Source: Eudasyphora cyanicolor (taxonomy: Eukaryota > Arthropoda > Insecta > Diptera > Muscidae). Taken from it: a DNA stretch of 64,000 nt. Below the pieces are notes generated by a model. That model was not told the DNA's origin. It worked only from the letters and a program-made list of their open reading frames with translations, and did no database searches. How positions within the stretch are numbered: position 1 is the stretch's first letter; the number at the start of each line of letters is the position of its first letter. The stretch lies in assembly GCA_963930755.1 (NCBI GenBank), contig OZ005737.1, positions 261,155,979 to 261,219,978 of the forward strand, written 5' to 3'. The position numbers and the translations under genes are program-made. Shown piece after piece: positions 1 to 11,180 of this stretch.

Positions 1-36
1 TTCAAATTTAACATTTTAAATGGTTCACCCTTTAGA
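1..36. mobile_element. Right end of a mariner-derived MITE (window-edge fragment)
   Basis: The first ~36 bases match 3307-3342, the right end of the mariner-derived element at 2960-3340. The rest of this copy lies outside the window. It marks the start of the duplicated block described at 1-2353. Confidence 0.6.
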
Positions 37-1260
37 TGACCAGTAGGGTCATTTACAGCTTATGAGATGACCAGTTGAGTTTTCTATTCGTAAGTAGATG
101 ACCAGAATGGTCGTATATGTTATCTACTCCTTAGTTGATGGCCAGTAAGGTTATCTACTCCTTAGTAGAGGACCGTTGGGTCACCTAATATTTAGTTGAC
201 GACCAGTTTTCTTAGTAGATAACCAGTTTGGTTATTTACTTATTAGTAGAGGAACAGTTGGATTATCTAATCCTTAGTAGATAAACAGTTGGGTTATTAT
301 TAGTAGGCGGCCAGTTGGATTATCTACTCCTTAGTAGAGTACCAGTTGGATTATATACTTCTTATATACTTATATAAGAAGTATATAAGTATATAAGAAG
401 TAGTATATGACCTGTAGGGTCATTTACTCCTTAGTAGATGACCAGTTGGGTTGTTTACTCCTTAGCAAATAACTAGTTGAGTTTTCTATTTGGTAGTAGA
501 TGACCAGAAGGGTCTTTAACTCTTTAGTAGATGTTAGGTTATCTACTCCTTAGTTGACGGTCAGTTATCTACTTCTTAGTAGAGGACCGGTTGGGTCACC
601 TACTCTTTCGTAGACGACCAGTTTCCTTAGTAGATAACCAGTTGGGTTATGTACTCCTTAGAAGGCGGCCAATTGGACTACTAATTATTAGATTAACAGT
701 TGGGTTATGTAATCATTAGTAGGCGGCTAGTTGGATTACCTACTCCTTAGTAGAGGACCATTTGGGTTATCTAATCATCATTAGCAGATGACAAGTAGGG
801 TTATCTACTCCTTAGTTGTTGACCGGATAGGTTATTTAAAATGACCTCTTGAATTTTCTATTCGGTAGCAGATGACCAGAAGGATCTTTCACTCCTCAGT
901 AGATGACCAGTTGGGTTATCTACGTCTTAGTTGGATAGGTTATCTACTCCTTAGTAGATGACCAGTTTAGTTATCTACTCTTTATAAAACGTACAGTTAC
1001 CTTAGTAGATAACCAGTTTGGTAGTTCACTCATTAGTAGATGAGTAGTTGGATTATCTACTCCTTAGTACATGAACAGTAGACGACCAGTTGGGTTATCT
1101 AATCTTTACTACACTACCACTTGCGTTATCTATTCATTAGTAGATGACCAGTAGGGTCATTTACTCTTTAGAAGATGACCAATAGGGTTATGTATTTATT
1201 ATTAGATTACCAGTAGGATTTTTTACTCTTCAGTTGGCGGCCTTTAGAATTGAATTATCT
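37..1260 (+). repeat. Degenerate 31-bp minisatellite, array 1
   Basis: About forty imperfect units of a ~31-bp repeat, with a consensus like TAGTAGATGACCAGTTGGG followed by TTATCTACTCCT. Units vary by substitution and small indels. Each contains a short inverted repeat (AGTAGAT...ATCTACT), so single units could form hairpins. Related arrays lie at 2508-2955, 3341-4085 and, in opposite orientation, 17625-18305. No coding potential was seen. Confidence 0.85.
356..402. repeat. Perfect AT-rich palindrome inside minisatellite
   Basis: Two 21-nt arms (356-376 and 382-402) are perfect reverse complements around a 5-nt loop (AGAAG). It lies in the ~490-bp minisatellite stretch that is absent from the second duplicated copy. 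Confidence 0.8.
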
Positions 1261-1293
1261 TCTCCTTGGCAATTTTAACTGTCTGTGAAAATC

Positions 1294-2353
1294 GGCTCTG
1301 CGAAAAATGGCCCAGGAAATATGGCCCCAAATTTCGTTGTAAAAATTTACCCCAAAAATGGGGCCATTTTTCATTGCGTCATATGACCCCAACATAAAAA
1401 TGAAATTTCACCCCATTATTATGAAAAATTGCCCCAAAACTAAAATGAAAAATGACCTCACTTTTTGGGCTTATTTTTCATAATGCACTTTAGCCCCAAT
1501 ACATTAAATGCAATTTCACCCCATTTTTTGCTACTAAATTAAAACATGAGTTTAATTGTAAATATTTTTATTTATATATGTATGTCTACAATAAGGGCAA
1601 AGAAATTAATAGGTCAGTAGCTTCTTGATTTCGGTTATCGCTTTCCACACAATCCTTCCTCCGATATTTTTTAAGCCAACCACCACTTTCGGCAATCATA
1701 GCGAAATTGCTACTCCTGAAGAATTCCTCTATTCTTATCGCCTTTATGAATTTAAAAAAAATCGCATTTTTTAAATTGATCTGCCTAAAACGTCGTTATA
1801 TGCTACAACAGCTGATGTACTTCGTGTGCATTGCTTATACACAGTGAAATTATCGCACCCAACCTAAAATGTACCACAAATTCCTCAACTACTGATTTTC
1901 AAAATACGTCAAAAAATTACCGAACGTATTCTCGCTGTCCATAAGGTATATTCCTGCTCGAATTTGTAGAAATGCCTCTTTAATCAACAATGGTGGAAGT
2001 AGTGGTAGAGCCATGATCTTGTGGTATGCTGTGGATGCAGGTTTTGATGACTTTAGAAATTGTAGGTGTACTTTGTTTTTACTAACATGTCTGCGTATAG
2101 CCTGACAGTAATGAAACCTTTAACGAATTGATACACGTGATTAGTTTTATGTAATGAGAGATTTTAATAATATTTGTTGTGATTCTACGTATTAATGACA
2201 TATTTTATTTGTTTACAAGGGAATGTTGAAAGGAAAGAAATCAGTTACAAGAAGAGTGATCGAAAAATTATTTGTAAAATCGCGCGATTATGGCTCTACC
2301 ACTACTTCCACCATTGTTGATTAAAGAGGCATTTCTACAAATTCGAGCAGGAA
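1294..2353. mobile_element. Foldback (FB-like) element, copy 1, right arm truncated
   Basis: The left arm (1294-2014) begins GGCTCTGCG, followed by a 275-bp spacer (2015-2289) and only the first ~64 bp of the right arm (2290-2353) before homology ends. It is the duplicated, truncated version of 4112-6073 and has the same left flanking bases GTGAAAATC. No transposase ORF is present. Confidence 0.75.
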
Positions 2354-2507
2354 TCTCTAAACGAAGTAGTCAATTATAGTCGTTATTCAGCGATACTCTG
2401 AGTCTACTGATCCCATGACTGGTTAAGTTAGGACTTATCACAGAGTTGATGAAAGGGATATATTTGTATTGATTAATTAATTTGATATATTATCATACGA
2501 ATACATC
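2354..2507. other. Low-copy spacer with a diverged paralogue at 6838-6975
   Basis: It contains CTACTGATCCCA...GACTGGTTAA and ends near CAGAGAAAT...CTACTTAGTAGAC. The same landmarks in the same order occur at 6838-6975, so both are fragments of one older dispersed repeat. No ORF or RNA gene was recognised. Confidence 0.45.
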
Positions 2508-2955
2508 AGAGAAATCTTCTACTTAGTAGACAAGATGGGCTTTCTACTCCTTAGTTGACGGTCAGTTAGATTATCTACCCCTTAATAGAGGACCAGTTGG
2601 ATTATCTACTCCTTGCTAGATGACCAGTTGGGTTATTTACACATTAGTAGATGAACAGTTTGAATATCTTTTCGTTAGTATATGAACAGTTGTATTATCT
2701 ACTCGTTAGTAGATGACCAGAAGGTTCTTTTACTCCTTAGTAGATGATCAGTTGGGTTATCTACAATTAGTTTGCGGTCAGTGGGGTTATCTACTCTTTA
2801 GTTTGCGGCTAGTTGGGTTATCTACTCCTTAGTAGAGGACCAGTTGGATTATCTACTTCCCAGTAGACGACCAGATGGGTTATCTACTCTTCACTAGACG
2901 ACCAGTTAGGTTATCTACTCATTAGTAGATGACCAGCAGGGTCATGTACATCTTA
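2508..2955 (+). repeat. 31-bp minisatellite, array 2
   Basis: It uses the same unit and orientation as the array at 37-1260, with about fourteen degenerate units. It runs to the left end of the mariner-derived element at 2960. Confidence 0.8.
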
Positions 2956-2959
2956 GTAC

Positions 2960-3340
2960 AGGATGGCCCATTTAAGATTTTAAATTTGAATCGGCTATAC
3001 ATAAAAAGTACTGATAATTTTTTCAAATTTCTGGTTTTATTAGAAAGGTTGAACATTGTCATTTAATAATGGAACACAATGTCATTTATATGACTACCAC
3101 GACTGGCTCGTCAGTACCTCATCCGATCAACCCAATTTTTCAGAACATTTTTGATTATTTCGGGTCGAATCTCTTCAATGGCAACTTAGATTTCACGTTT
3201 CAACGCTTCAATTGTCTGTTGATGCTTTGCGTGACATTTATCGTTAATGGCTCCTCACAGTAAAAAAATCCAACGGCTCAAATCACAAGTCAAAGTAATC
3301 GATAGTTCAAATTTAACATTTTAAATGGTTCACCCTTTAG
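2960..3340 (-). mobile_element. Mariner-derived MITE with transposase C-terminus
   Basis: Imperfect terminal inverted repeats (GGATGGCCCATTTAAG at left, AAATGGTTCACCC at right) bound ~380 bp. On the minus strand near 3060-3160 the sequence translates to a C-terminus resembling NWVDRMRY..RASRGSH.NDIVFHY, the signature seen at the end of DD41D (rosa-type) mariner transposases. The catalytic region is deleted, so it cannot be autonomous. A close relative sits at 40633-41009. Confidence 0.7.
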
Positions 3341-4085
3341 ATGACCAGTAGGGTCATTTACAGCTTATGAGATGACCAGTTGAGTTTTCTATTCGTAAGT
3401 AGATGACCAGAATGGTCGTCTACTTTCGTAGACGACCAGTTTCCTTAGTAGATAACCAGTTGGGTTATGTACTCCTTAGAAGGCGGCCAATTGGACTACT
3501 AATTATTAGATTAACAGTTGGGTTATGTAATCATTAGTAGGCGGCTAGTTGGATTACCTACTCCTTAGTAGAGGACCATTTGGGTTATCTAATCATCATT
3601 AGCAGATGACAAGTAGGGTTATCTACTCCTTAGTTGTTGACCGGATAGGTTATTTAAAATGACCTCTTGAATTTTCTATTCGGTAGCAGATGACCAGAAG
3701 GATCTTTCACTCCTCAGTAGATGACCAGTTGGGTTATCTACGTCTTAGTTGGATAGGTTATCTACTCCTTAGTAGATGACCAGTTTAGTTATCTACTCTT
3801 TATAAAACGTACAGTTACCTTAGTAGATAACCAGTTTGGTAGTTCACTCATTAGTAGATGAGTAGTTGGATTATCTACTCCTTAGTACATGAACAGTAGA
3901 CGACCAGTTGGGTTATCTAATCTTTACTACACTACCACTTGCGTTATCTATTCATTAGTAGATGACCAGTAGGGTCATTTACTCTTTAGAAGATGACCAA
4001 TTGGGTTATGTATTTATTATTAGATTACCAGTAGGATTTTTTACTCTTCAGTTGGCGGCCTTTAGAATTGAATTATCTTCTCCTT
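3341..4085 (+). repeat. 31-bp minisatellite, array 3 (duplicate of array 1)
   Basis: This is the counterpart of array 1 in the second copy of the segmental duplication, lacking the ~488 bp that holds the perfect palindrome. Near-identity of individual degenerate units with array 1 shows block duplication rather than independent expansion. Confidence 0.85.
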
Positions 4086-4111
4086 GGCAATTTTAACTGT
4101 CTGTGAAAATC

Positions 4112-6073
4112 GGCTCTGCGAAAAATGGCCCAGGAAATATGGCCCCAAATTTCGTTGTAAAAATTTACCCCAAAAATGGGGCCATTTTTCATTGCGTCAT
4201 ATGACCCCAACATAAAAATGAAATTTCACCCCATTATTATGAAAAATTGCCCCAAAACTAAAATGAAAAATGACCTCACTTTTTGGGCTTATTTTTCATA
4301 ATGCACTTTAGCCCCAATACATTAAATGCAATTTCACCCCATTTTTTGCTACTAAATTAAAACATGAGTTTAATTGTAAATATTTTTATTTATATATGTA
4401 TGTCTACAATAAGGGCAAAGAAATTAATAGGTCAGTAGCTTCTTGATTTCGGTTATCGCTTTCCACACAATCCTTCCTCCGATATTTTTTAAGCCAACCA
4501 CCACTTTCGGCAATCATAGCGAAATTGCTACTCTTGAAGAATTCCTCTATTCTTATCGCCTTTATGAATTTAAAAAAAATCGCATTTTTTAAATTGATCT
4601 GCCTAAAACGTCGTTATATGCTACAACAGCTGATGTACTTCGTGTGCATTGCTTATACACAGTGAAATTATCGCACCCAACCTAAAATGTACCACAAATT
4701 CCTCAACTACTGATTTTCAAAATACGTCAAAAAATTACCGAACGTATTCTCGCTGTCCATAAGGTATATTCCTGCTCGAATTTGTAGAAATGCCTCTTTA
4801 ATCAACAATGGTGGAAGTAGTGGTAGAGCCATGATCTTGTGGTATGCTGTGGATGCAGGTTTTGATGACTTTAGAAATTGTAGGTGTACTTTGTTTTTAC
4901 TAACATGTCTGCGTATAGCCTGACAGTAATGAAACCTTTAACGAATTGATACACGTGATTAGTTTTATGTAATGAGAGATTTTAATAATATTTGTTGTGA
5001 TTCTACGTATTAATGACATATTTTATTTGTTCACAAGGGAATGTTGAAAGGAAAGAAATCAGTTACAAGAAGAGTGATCGAAAAATTATTTGTAAAATCG
5101 CGCGATTATGGCTCTACCACTACTTCCACCATTGTTGATTAAAGAGGCATTTCTACAAATTCGAGCAGGAATATACCTTATGGACAGCGAGAATACGTTC
5201 GGTAATTTTTTGACGTATTTTGAAAATCAGTAGTTGAGGAATTTGTGGTACATTTTAGGTTGGGTGCGATAATTTCACTGTGTATAAGCAATGCACACGA
5301 AGTACATCAGCTGTTGTAGCATATAACGACGTTTTAGGCAGATCAATTTAAAAAATGCGATTTTTTTTAAATTCATAAAGGCGATAAGAATAGAGGAATT
5401 CTTCAAGAGTAGCAATTTCGCTATGATTGCCGAAAGTGGTGGTTGGCTTAAAAAATATCGGAGGAAGGATTGTGTGGAAAGCGATAACCGAAATCAAGAA
5501 GCTACTGACCTATTAATTTCTTTGCCCTTATTGTAGACATACATATATAAATAAAAATATTTACAATTAAACTCATGTTTTAATTTAGTAGCAAAAAATG
5601 GGGTGAAATTGCATTTAATGTATTGGGGCTAAAGTGCATTATGAAAAATAAGCCCAAAAAGTGAGGTCATTTTTCATTTTAGTTTTGGGGCAATTTTTCA
5701 TAATAATGGGGTGAAATTTCATTTTTATGTTGGGGTCATATGACGCAATGAAAAATGGACCCATTTTTGGGGTAAATTTTCACAACGAAATTTGCGGCCA
5801 TATTTCCTGGGGCCATTTTTCGCAGAGCCTGCAGAAAGGCCCCAAACTGTAAAATTAAAAATTTTTGGGGCAATTTGTCATTCTTAACATTTGGGGCCAT
5901 CATACATTTGTTCGATTGTGACATTTTGCCCCAAATCCAAAATGAAAAAAAGTCCCAAAAAAACTACAAAATTCCCCCAAATTTCGTGTTGTTGTAACCA
6001 ATGTAAATTTTTGGGGCCAAAATTCATTTTCGGTTTGGGGTCATTTTTCATTGGGGTCGTATTTCGCAGAGCC
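4112..6073. mobile_element. Foldback (FB-like) element with 720-bp arms and 9-bp target duplication
   Basis: The left arm 4112-4832 and right arm 5108-5829 are reverse complements and look essentially identical over the inner ~600 bp. The spacer is 275 bp (4833-5107). The right arm continues with ~244 bp of extra CCCCAAA/TTTGGGG sub-repeats and ends with a second GCAGAGCC at 6073. The element is flanked by the 9-bp direct repeat GTGAAAATC (4103-4111 and 6074-6082). Long arms built partly of short sub-repeats, unequal arm length and a 9-bp target duplication fit Drosophila FB elements and, more loosely, Mutator-like elements. No coding region was found. Confidence 0.8.
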
Positions 6074-6082
6074 GTGAAAATC

Positions 6083-7150
6083 CTACCCTTTTTATAACAC
6101 CAATTAAATTACATAATTCACAATCGGTGGCAACTCTGCCGGGATGTAATGTAACAAAAACAACTACCACAAAAAAAAAACATCCACCAAAGCCAGATTT
6201 GCATAATGTCAATTTGCTATTCGAAACACAACCAACTGTGACCCGACCAAATTAATTTGAATCCTTTGTTAATTAACTTAATTAGCCTCAAATACGCAAT
6301 AATCGAGCGCACATCACATCGCAGAGTTGTCTGCAAAACACCTTCAATTATCGTTACAAAATATGCTAATATCACGATTGTTATGCTACAATACATGATT
6401 GGCATAAAAATACGCTACGCTATACCTTTCGAAATTAAGTAAAGAATACAAAAAGAAATAAATAGAAAATCCTATTAGAGTACACTAAGGATAAATATTG
6501 CAAAATGTTATAAATTTTGGTTCCCAAACAATATAACCGTTAGTTTCCAAATCGTAAGATATAGATATACGAGTACATTAGGGCTACACAAATTCGGAAC
6601 CAAATCGGCAGGGTAAGTCCATGGCTAAGAAACCTAGGCTATATAATTTTCATAAAAATCGACTGAGAAGTACAATAGCCATATACAAAAATGGGGTACA
6701 ATGTAAATCAGTACCGATTTTCTTAAAATTTGGCAGCGTTTGTATCTAGTTCAACAAATTGGTATCTGCCAAATTTCATAAGAACCTGTTCAGAAAACGA
6801 TTGGCTGTAACTTCCCTACGGAAATGAAGTTTCAATTTACTACTGATCCCAGTACTGGTTAAATTGGCATCTATCATTTCAGTTAATAAGAGTTAAATGC
6901 AGCAAAGAATATTGCCGAATGTAGTATGTTATTACGACCATGTCAGAGAAATTCACTACTTAGTAGACTATATACTATTCTAAACATTGGACCATATATA
7001 AATCTGTACTGTACAAAATCTGTTTCTTAACATTCGGCAACGTTTATCTTTAGTTCAACAAATGTTAATTGCAAATTTTTATAAGAATCTGTTCGGAAAT
7101 GTAGGCATATATTAGCAAAATCGAAATCTTTCGTGCAGAATGTCTAATGT
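6083..7150. other. Low-copy, AT-rich stretch with two related ~120-bp pieces
   Basis: No gene was recognised; the short ORFs lack family features. Segments near 6690-6800 and 6980-7100 resemble each other (AATCTGTACTG / AATCAGTACCG, TTCGGCAACGTTT / TTTGGCAGCGTTT, ATAAGAAYCTGTTC), so an old dispersed repeat is present twice. 6838-6975 is related to 2400-2530. Confidence 0.4.
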
Positions 7151-7315
7151 GACATAGGTTAGGTTAGGTTGAATAGAGGAGACGTTTAAACGTCTCATGT
7201 CCATGGACATACACTTAAGCCAGTGGTTCGGCCTGTTGTGCGCTCCTTATTTATGATTTTTATACCCCACGGGTTACAGAAAATCGGTACTAGACACGTT
7301 TTTTCTCAGTATCTT

Positions 7316-7525
7316 TTAGTCATATCCTCTGAGATGAGTCAAGTCTGGCAATATGTCGGAACCGAAATATCGGGATCTTGCATGTGTGAAAGCTGGGCAG
7401 TGACACAGAAAATGTTCCATCGTTTCGATGTTTTCCCTGCATGCTCTGCACTCGTCGTTCTCTGCTAGTCCTATGCGACGAAGATGTGCTTGTAAGCTTG
7501 AGTGTCCCGTTAGAACACTCAGCAT
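7316..7525 (-). pseudogene. LINE 1 ORF2 C-terminal Cys/His motif fragment
   Basis: The piece contains LTGHSSLQAHLRRIG, then C-x2-C...HFLCHCPAF (Cys-His knuckle). This is the usual carboxyl end of RNase H-bearing LINE ORF2 proteins. It lies in a different frame from the RNase H segment upstream, with ~230 bp of disrupted sequence between. An equivalent motif occurs in the fragment at 51038-51290. Confidence 0.75.
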
Positions 7526-7753
7526 CTTACTAATTTCGATCTTGTTTAGTTTCAGAAAACTTCTTGTTTCCTTTTCATTTGCGTCACCACACAGTATCTT
7601 TGCAGTAGCTCTTACTGTTGCGCTATTTTACACAGTTTTGTTAGCCATCACTGCCCAGTGCTTCAACTCATCGTTCGTGGCTCCAAAAGGTTTCCAAATT
7701 TCCAGGTTTATTACTCGAAGTTATCTGCCCTTTGAAGCCAAGTTGTTTTCCCG

Positions 7754-8518
7754 TTAATTTCCAATCACTCCGTTGTGTCCTGGTACCCAGCAAATACGCA
7801 ATTGACCATGATGGGCTGAGTAATCATTTATCGCTCTTTTACAGTCTAACACAGTTCTGGATTTGACCCTTTCCGATGTTATTTCTTTAATCGCCATTTG
7901 GCTATCTGTGAAGATGTTGGCATATTTAGGCTTTGTGGTATTACTGAGCCAGTTCACACACTCTGTGATTGCTCGAACTTCTGCTTGAAATACCGTGTTA
8001 TGGTGAGGGAGGCGGTAGTGAAGTTCGACTTCTGGTTCATCAATAAAAAGTCCCAGTCCCGTCCTTCCTCCTAGCTTGGACCCATCCGTGTAGCAGCTGG
8101 TTCCCACTGGCACATGGGCCAAAGATCCATTTTCCCAGGAGCGTCTGTCTGGCACAAACGTATCACAGGTAGCTGTAAGCCGGACTTCAGGAATGCGGTC
8201 CGAGATTTCTGGCGTTTGAATGTGACCAACTAGATATTCTAAAATCTTCTGATGGTGCGACTTGTGGTCTCGATTTATCCATTCACCCATCACTTGTAGA
8301 CGTCTTGCTGTGAGGGCTGCCTCATACTTTATACGGATGTCTATTGGTTGGCTGTGCAGTATAGTCACCAACGCTCTTGTTGGTGCAGTTCTAAATACCC
8401 CGCTTATGCCTCGACAGCAAATATGAATTTTTTGCAAATATATTACATTGCACTTTTTGTCCTTTGATGTCCACCACACTTCACGGGCGTAGGTTATTAT
8501 TGGTCTAATCACGCTCAT
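7754..8518 (-). pseudogene. LINE 1 ORF2 fragment: RT thumb region and RNase H
   Basis: This is the longest open piece of LINE 1 (254 codons). It starts in the RT-to-RNase H connector (WWTSKDKKCN...). RNase H follows with the expected acidic residues: CYTDGSK (first Asp, about residue 143), VFQAEVRAI (Glu, ~180), IFTDSQMAI (Asp, ~207), and WVPGHNGVIGN at the end. The domain cleaves RNA in RNA:DNA hybrids during retrotransposition. The frame breaks just after the last motif and continues in another frame at 7316-7525. It is a fragment, not a functional gene. Confidence 0.85.
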
Positions 8519-8569
8519 GTAAAAGCCAGTGAGTCATATTTGGACGTAGTTCCCATCTTAAACCTATAG

Positions 8570-9060
8570 GTCTTCTGCACAACGACCAACGACATCTGTG
8601 GGTCTTTGTAACTCTTTCTTCAAGATGATCTTTCCAGTACAGTTTCTGATCCAAGATTACACCCAAGTATTTTACCTTTTTAGTTATAGCAATTATCTAA
8701 TTCAGGAATCGAGGCCGGGTAAAACGTGGGATTTTCCTTTGTAAATTTTCCTTGTAAATAGACATTATTCTGTTTTGTCTGGGTTAACATTTAATCTCCT
8801 AGGTTGTACCCAGTTATATGCTACGTTAATTGCCTCCTCAGCTCTTCTGCATAATAGGTTTGGATGTATGCCCCTTAGAAGTATTACAACGTCGTCTGCA
8901 TAACAGACTGGTTTAAGTCCTTCATTGGTGAGGGCTTTTAAGAGACTGTGTATCGTCGTAACCTATAGACGAGGCGATAAAATTCCCCCCTGAGGTATAC
9001 CTTGTCTCAAATTTGTACGTCATATGACCCACAAATAATCCACATATTCCTTAGCATATT
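8570..9060 (-). pseudogene. LINE 1 reverse transcriptase core fragment
   Basis: Minus-strand translation shows GIPQGGILSPRL followed by an in-frame stop, then ...SLLKALTNEGLKPVC-YADDV (catalytic Asp pair) and ...NVNPDKTE before frameshifts. The palm upstream of the GIPQGG block is mostly absent. It is non-functional. Confidence 0.7.
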
Positions 9061-9663
9061 GTTGATCCAGTTTTCAGCGCCCGGTTAACCTAAATCTCGT
9101 CTAAGGACTGGATAAGTGTAGGTTGGGTTAAGAAGAGGAGGCGGTGAAATTCCGCCTCATGTCGTTGGACATACACATAAGCCAGTATTTGGCCTGTTGT
9201 GCGCTCTAATTGTTAATGAATGGTCCTTGGAAAGTTATTTTAGGAACTCGGTACTATCGACATAGTCCTTAATCTTTTTCCTGTCTACGCCCCTAAGTTG
9301 GGTCAAGTCTGGTATAGTATCATTTCCTAAGAAGCGGGATCTATTGTTAGCGAACTCTGTTACTGGCACAGGAAATGCTCCAACGTTTCGCCATCCTCCC
9401 CGCATGCCCTGTATACGCTGTCATCTACAACTCCTATACTATGTAGATGTGCTTGTAAGCATGTGTGTCCTGTAAGGACATCTTACTGGTTTCTATCTTG
9501 CTCAATGTCAGCAAGGTCTTGGTCTTGTCCTCGTTTGGGTCACCCCATAAGACTTTCGTTGTCTTCACAACGTTCTCAGTATTCCATAGCGTGATATGGG
9601 CGTTCTTTGCCCATACTCGTATATTTAGTTCAGAACGCGTAACTCCGAAGGGTTTTGCGTTCT

Positions 9664-10092
9664 CTAGGGTTGTTGTTTGCAAGTCTCTGGCTCTAGATGC
9701 ACTCCACAATGACCAGGCACCCATATGATGCATATAGTGCCGTGTTCGGAGTAGGCGTTAATCGCCAGTTTACAATTTAAAACCGTCATCGACTGCACCG
9801 TTCTAGACGTTATTGCCCTGACAGCCAATTGGCTATCTGTGAATATATTCACATTTGTTGGTCTCGTGTTAGCGCCAAGCCAGCTCACACATTCTGTAAT
9901 TGCTCGGACTTCCGCCTGCAGGACTGTGTTATGGTCTGGCAGACGGAATAAGAGTTCGGTTTCCTCGATATATAGTCCTAGCCCCGTTCTCTCCCCTAGT
10001 TTCGATCTATCTGTATAACAGAAAATTCCAGATGTTGCCCGCATTACGGTTCCATCAATCCAAGATTGTCTGTCTGGTCTCACACTCAGCAA
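9664..10092 (-). pseudogene. LINE 2 RNase H domain fragment
   Basis: RNase H motifs in order: CYTDRSK (the usual Gly after Asp is Arg), VLQAEVRAI, IFTDSQLAV, IIWVPGHCGV. The preceding connector is in a different frame at 10055-10279 (EIQIRYEAALTETRL...). The frame is lost after the last motif. Confidence 0.8.
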
Positions 10093-10383
10093 CTATTGAT
10101 TTTTCAGGTATTCTGCCGGATACTGATGCTATGTCAGTTAAATCCACCGTCACTACCTCAGCTATCTTTTGATGATATGACTTGTGATCGCTTTCGATCC
10201 ATTCGCCCATCACTTTGAGTCGCGTCTCCGTGAGCGCTGCTTCATATCTAATCTGTATTTCTATTGGTTGGATATTCAAGATCGTCTACAATGCCCTACT
10301 GGATGTTGCCCTCATTGCCCCACTTACGCCGAGAGAACACATTCGTTGGACCGTTTGTAATATCATTATGTTGCACTTCTTTT

Positions 10384-10754
10384 TCATTGATGTCCATCGA
10401 TGGATAAGTGTATGTCGACCACATTGTTAAATGCGCCCTCAATGTATATGCAAACAGCAATTTCTTTACGGAAGGACTCTTCTATGTGGTGCACTACCTC
10501 ATGCAGAGCTGTTTTCAGGCCAGGCCAGGTATGGGTATGAAGACCATCTTTGATTCCTGCCAGTTTTTTGGGGTATACGCACGGGTTAGGCATGCACTAA
10601 ACACTCCAGCCAGATGAGTTAATACCAGATCCACCTCATTCTGCAGAAGTGCTGGAAATATTCCATCCGGTCCCGCAACCTTGAAGGGAAAGTAGCACTT
10701 TATCGCTTCTTTAACCATACCATCTGTTATATCCGTAATAGGTACTTGATGCAA
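10384..10754 (-). pseudogene. LINE 2 RT N-terminal fragment (two overlapping frames)
   Basis: 10515-10754 encodes VKEAIKCYFPFKVAGPDG...PKNWQESKMVFIP, RT blocks 1-2 of I/R1-type LINEs. 10384-10593 continues in another frame with LKTALHEVV...CIYIEGAFNNVVD, RT block 3 with motif A (one Asp replaced by Tyr). A frameshift of unknown size lies near 10550 and the rest of the palm is deleted. Confidence 0.7.
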
Positions 10755-10790
10755 TACATTTTCATTCTGTAAGTGTTCCTCTGTTGGTCC

Positions 10791-11180
10791 ACTTAGTTCA
10801 TCACTCGTGGTTTCGCACTACGCTCGGGCACACTTCTTGTCGTTGGACTCTATTGCTGAGCACACCTCTTGTTGCTCTGCGCTACACCTGCATAGTTTTT
10901 GCTCTCAAACTATTCGCACCGGCAATGACGCGCGAAGCCCACCTCAACGCACGGTGCACGTCCTGGATCAGTTTAATTGTGTACGTGTGTGTGGGCTCAA
11001 TTAACGATGCAAAATTCGCCAAGGGCGAGTCCTAGTGAGTGACGCGAATTCGATTACCTCGGTTTCTTCTGCGGACAACGGCTATGTGTTTGGCAGATCT
11101 TGAGTTTTGACGATGTTCGGCTGCTGGTTAATGTTTAAACCAGTGGACTCACATTTATCAATCACACTGCGAGTACCCTT
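10791..11180. other. GC-richer unclassified segment
   Basis: This ~390 bp upstream of LINE 2 has higher GC than its surroundings and two overlapping plus-strand ORFs without recognisable domains. It may be a 5' part of LINE 2 or an unrelated inserted piece. No function is proposed. Confidence 0.3.

Larger units (their letters stand above)
1..2353. repeat. Segmental duplication, copy 1 (pairs with 3307-5172)
   Basis: Bases 1-115 match 3307-3421 and ~605-2353 match ~3423-5172 almost base for base; only a few substitutions are visible, e.g. ctCctgaag here and ctCttgaag there. The second copy lacks about 488 bp of minisatellite. Copy 1 stops abruptly inside the right arm of the foldback element, so the breakpoint postdates insertion of that element. 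It could be a real tandem duplication or an assembly artefact. Confidence 0.85.
7157..9110 (-). mobile_element. LINE 1: 5'-truncated RNase H-bearing non-LTR retrotransposon
   Basis: Reading on the minus strand from 9110: reverse transcriptase with GIPQGGILSPRL (~9010) and YADDV (~8900), then a connecting region, RNase H, and a Cys/His-rich C-terminus. The 3' end carries an AACCTAACCTAACC tail (plus-strand 7157-7172). An RNase H in a LINE ORF2 points to the I/LOA/R1-type group rather than jockey. The endonuclease and ORF1 are missing, and stops and frameshifts break the RT. Confidence 0.85.
9117..10790 (-). mobile_element. LINE 2: related RNase H LINE with internal RT deletion
   Basis: Sister of LINE 1 in head-to-tail order on the minus strand; the two 3' regions share CATACACATAAGCCAGT and GGCCTGTTGTGCGCTC. 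From 10754 down: RT fingers (AGPDGIFPALLQNEVD), a sequence ending at motif A (IEGAFNNV, ~10430), then a jump straight to the post-RT connector and RNase H. RT motifs B-E, including YADD, are therefore deleted. The tail is weak (AACCCAACCTA). Confidence 0.8.

Noticed and set aside
7157..7172. Interstitial telomere repeat (TTAGG)n
   Set aside because: It sits exactly at the 3' end of a LINE, as does the copy at 50687, so it is better explained as a LINE tail than as telomeric DNA.
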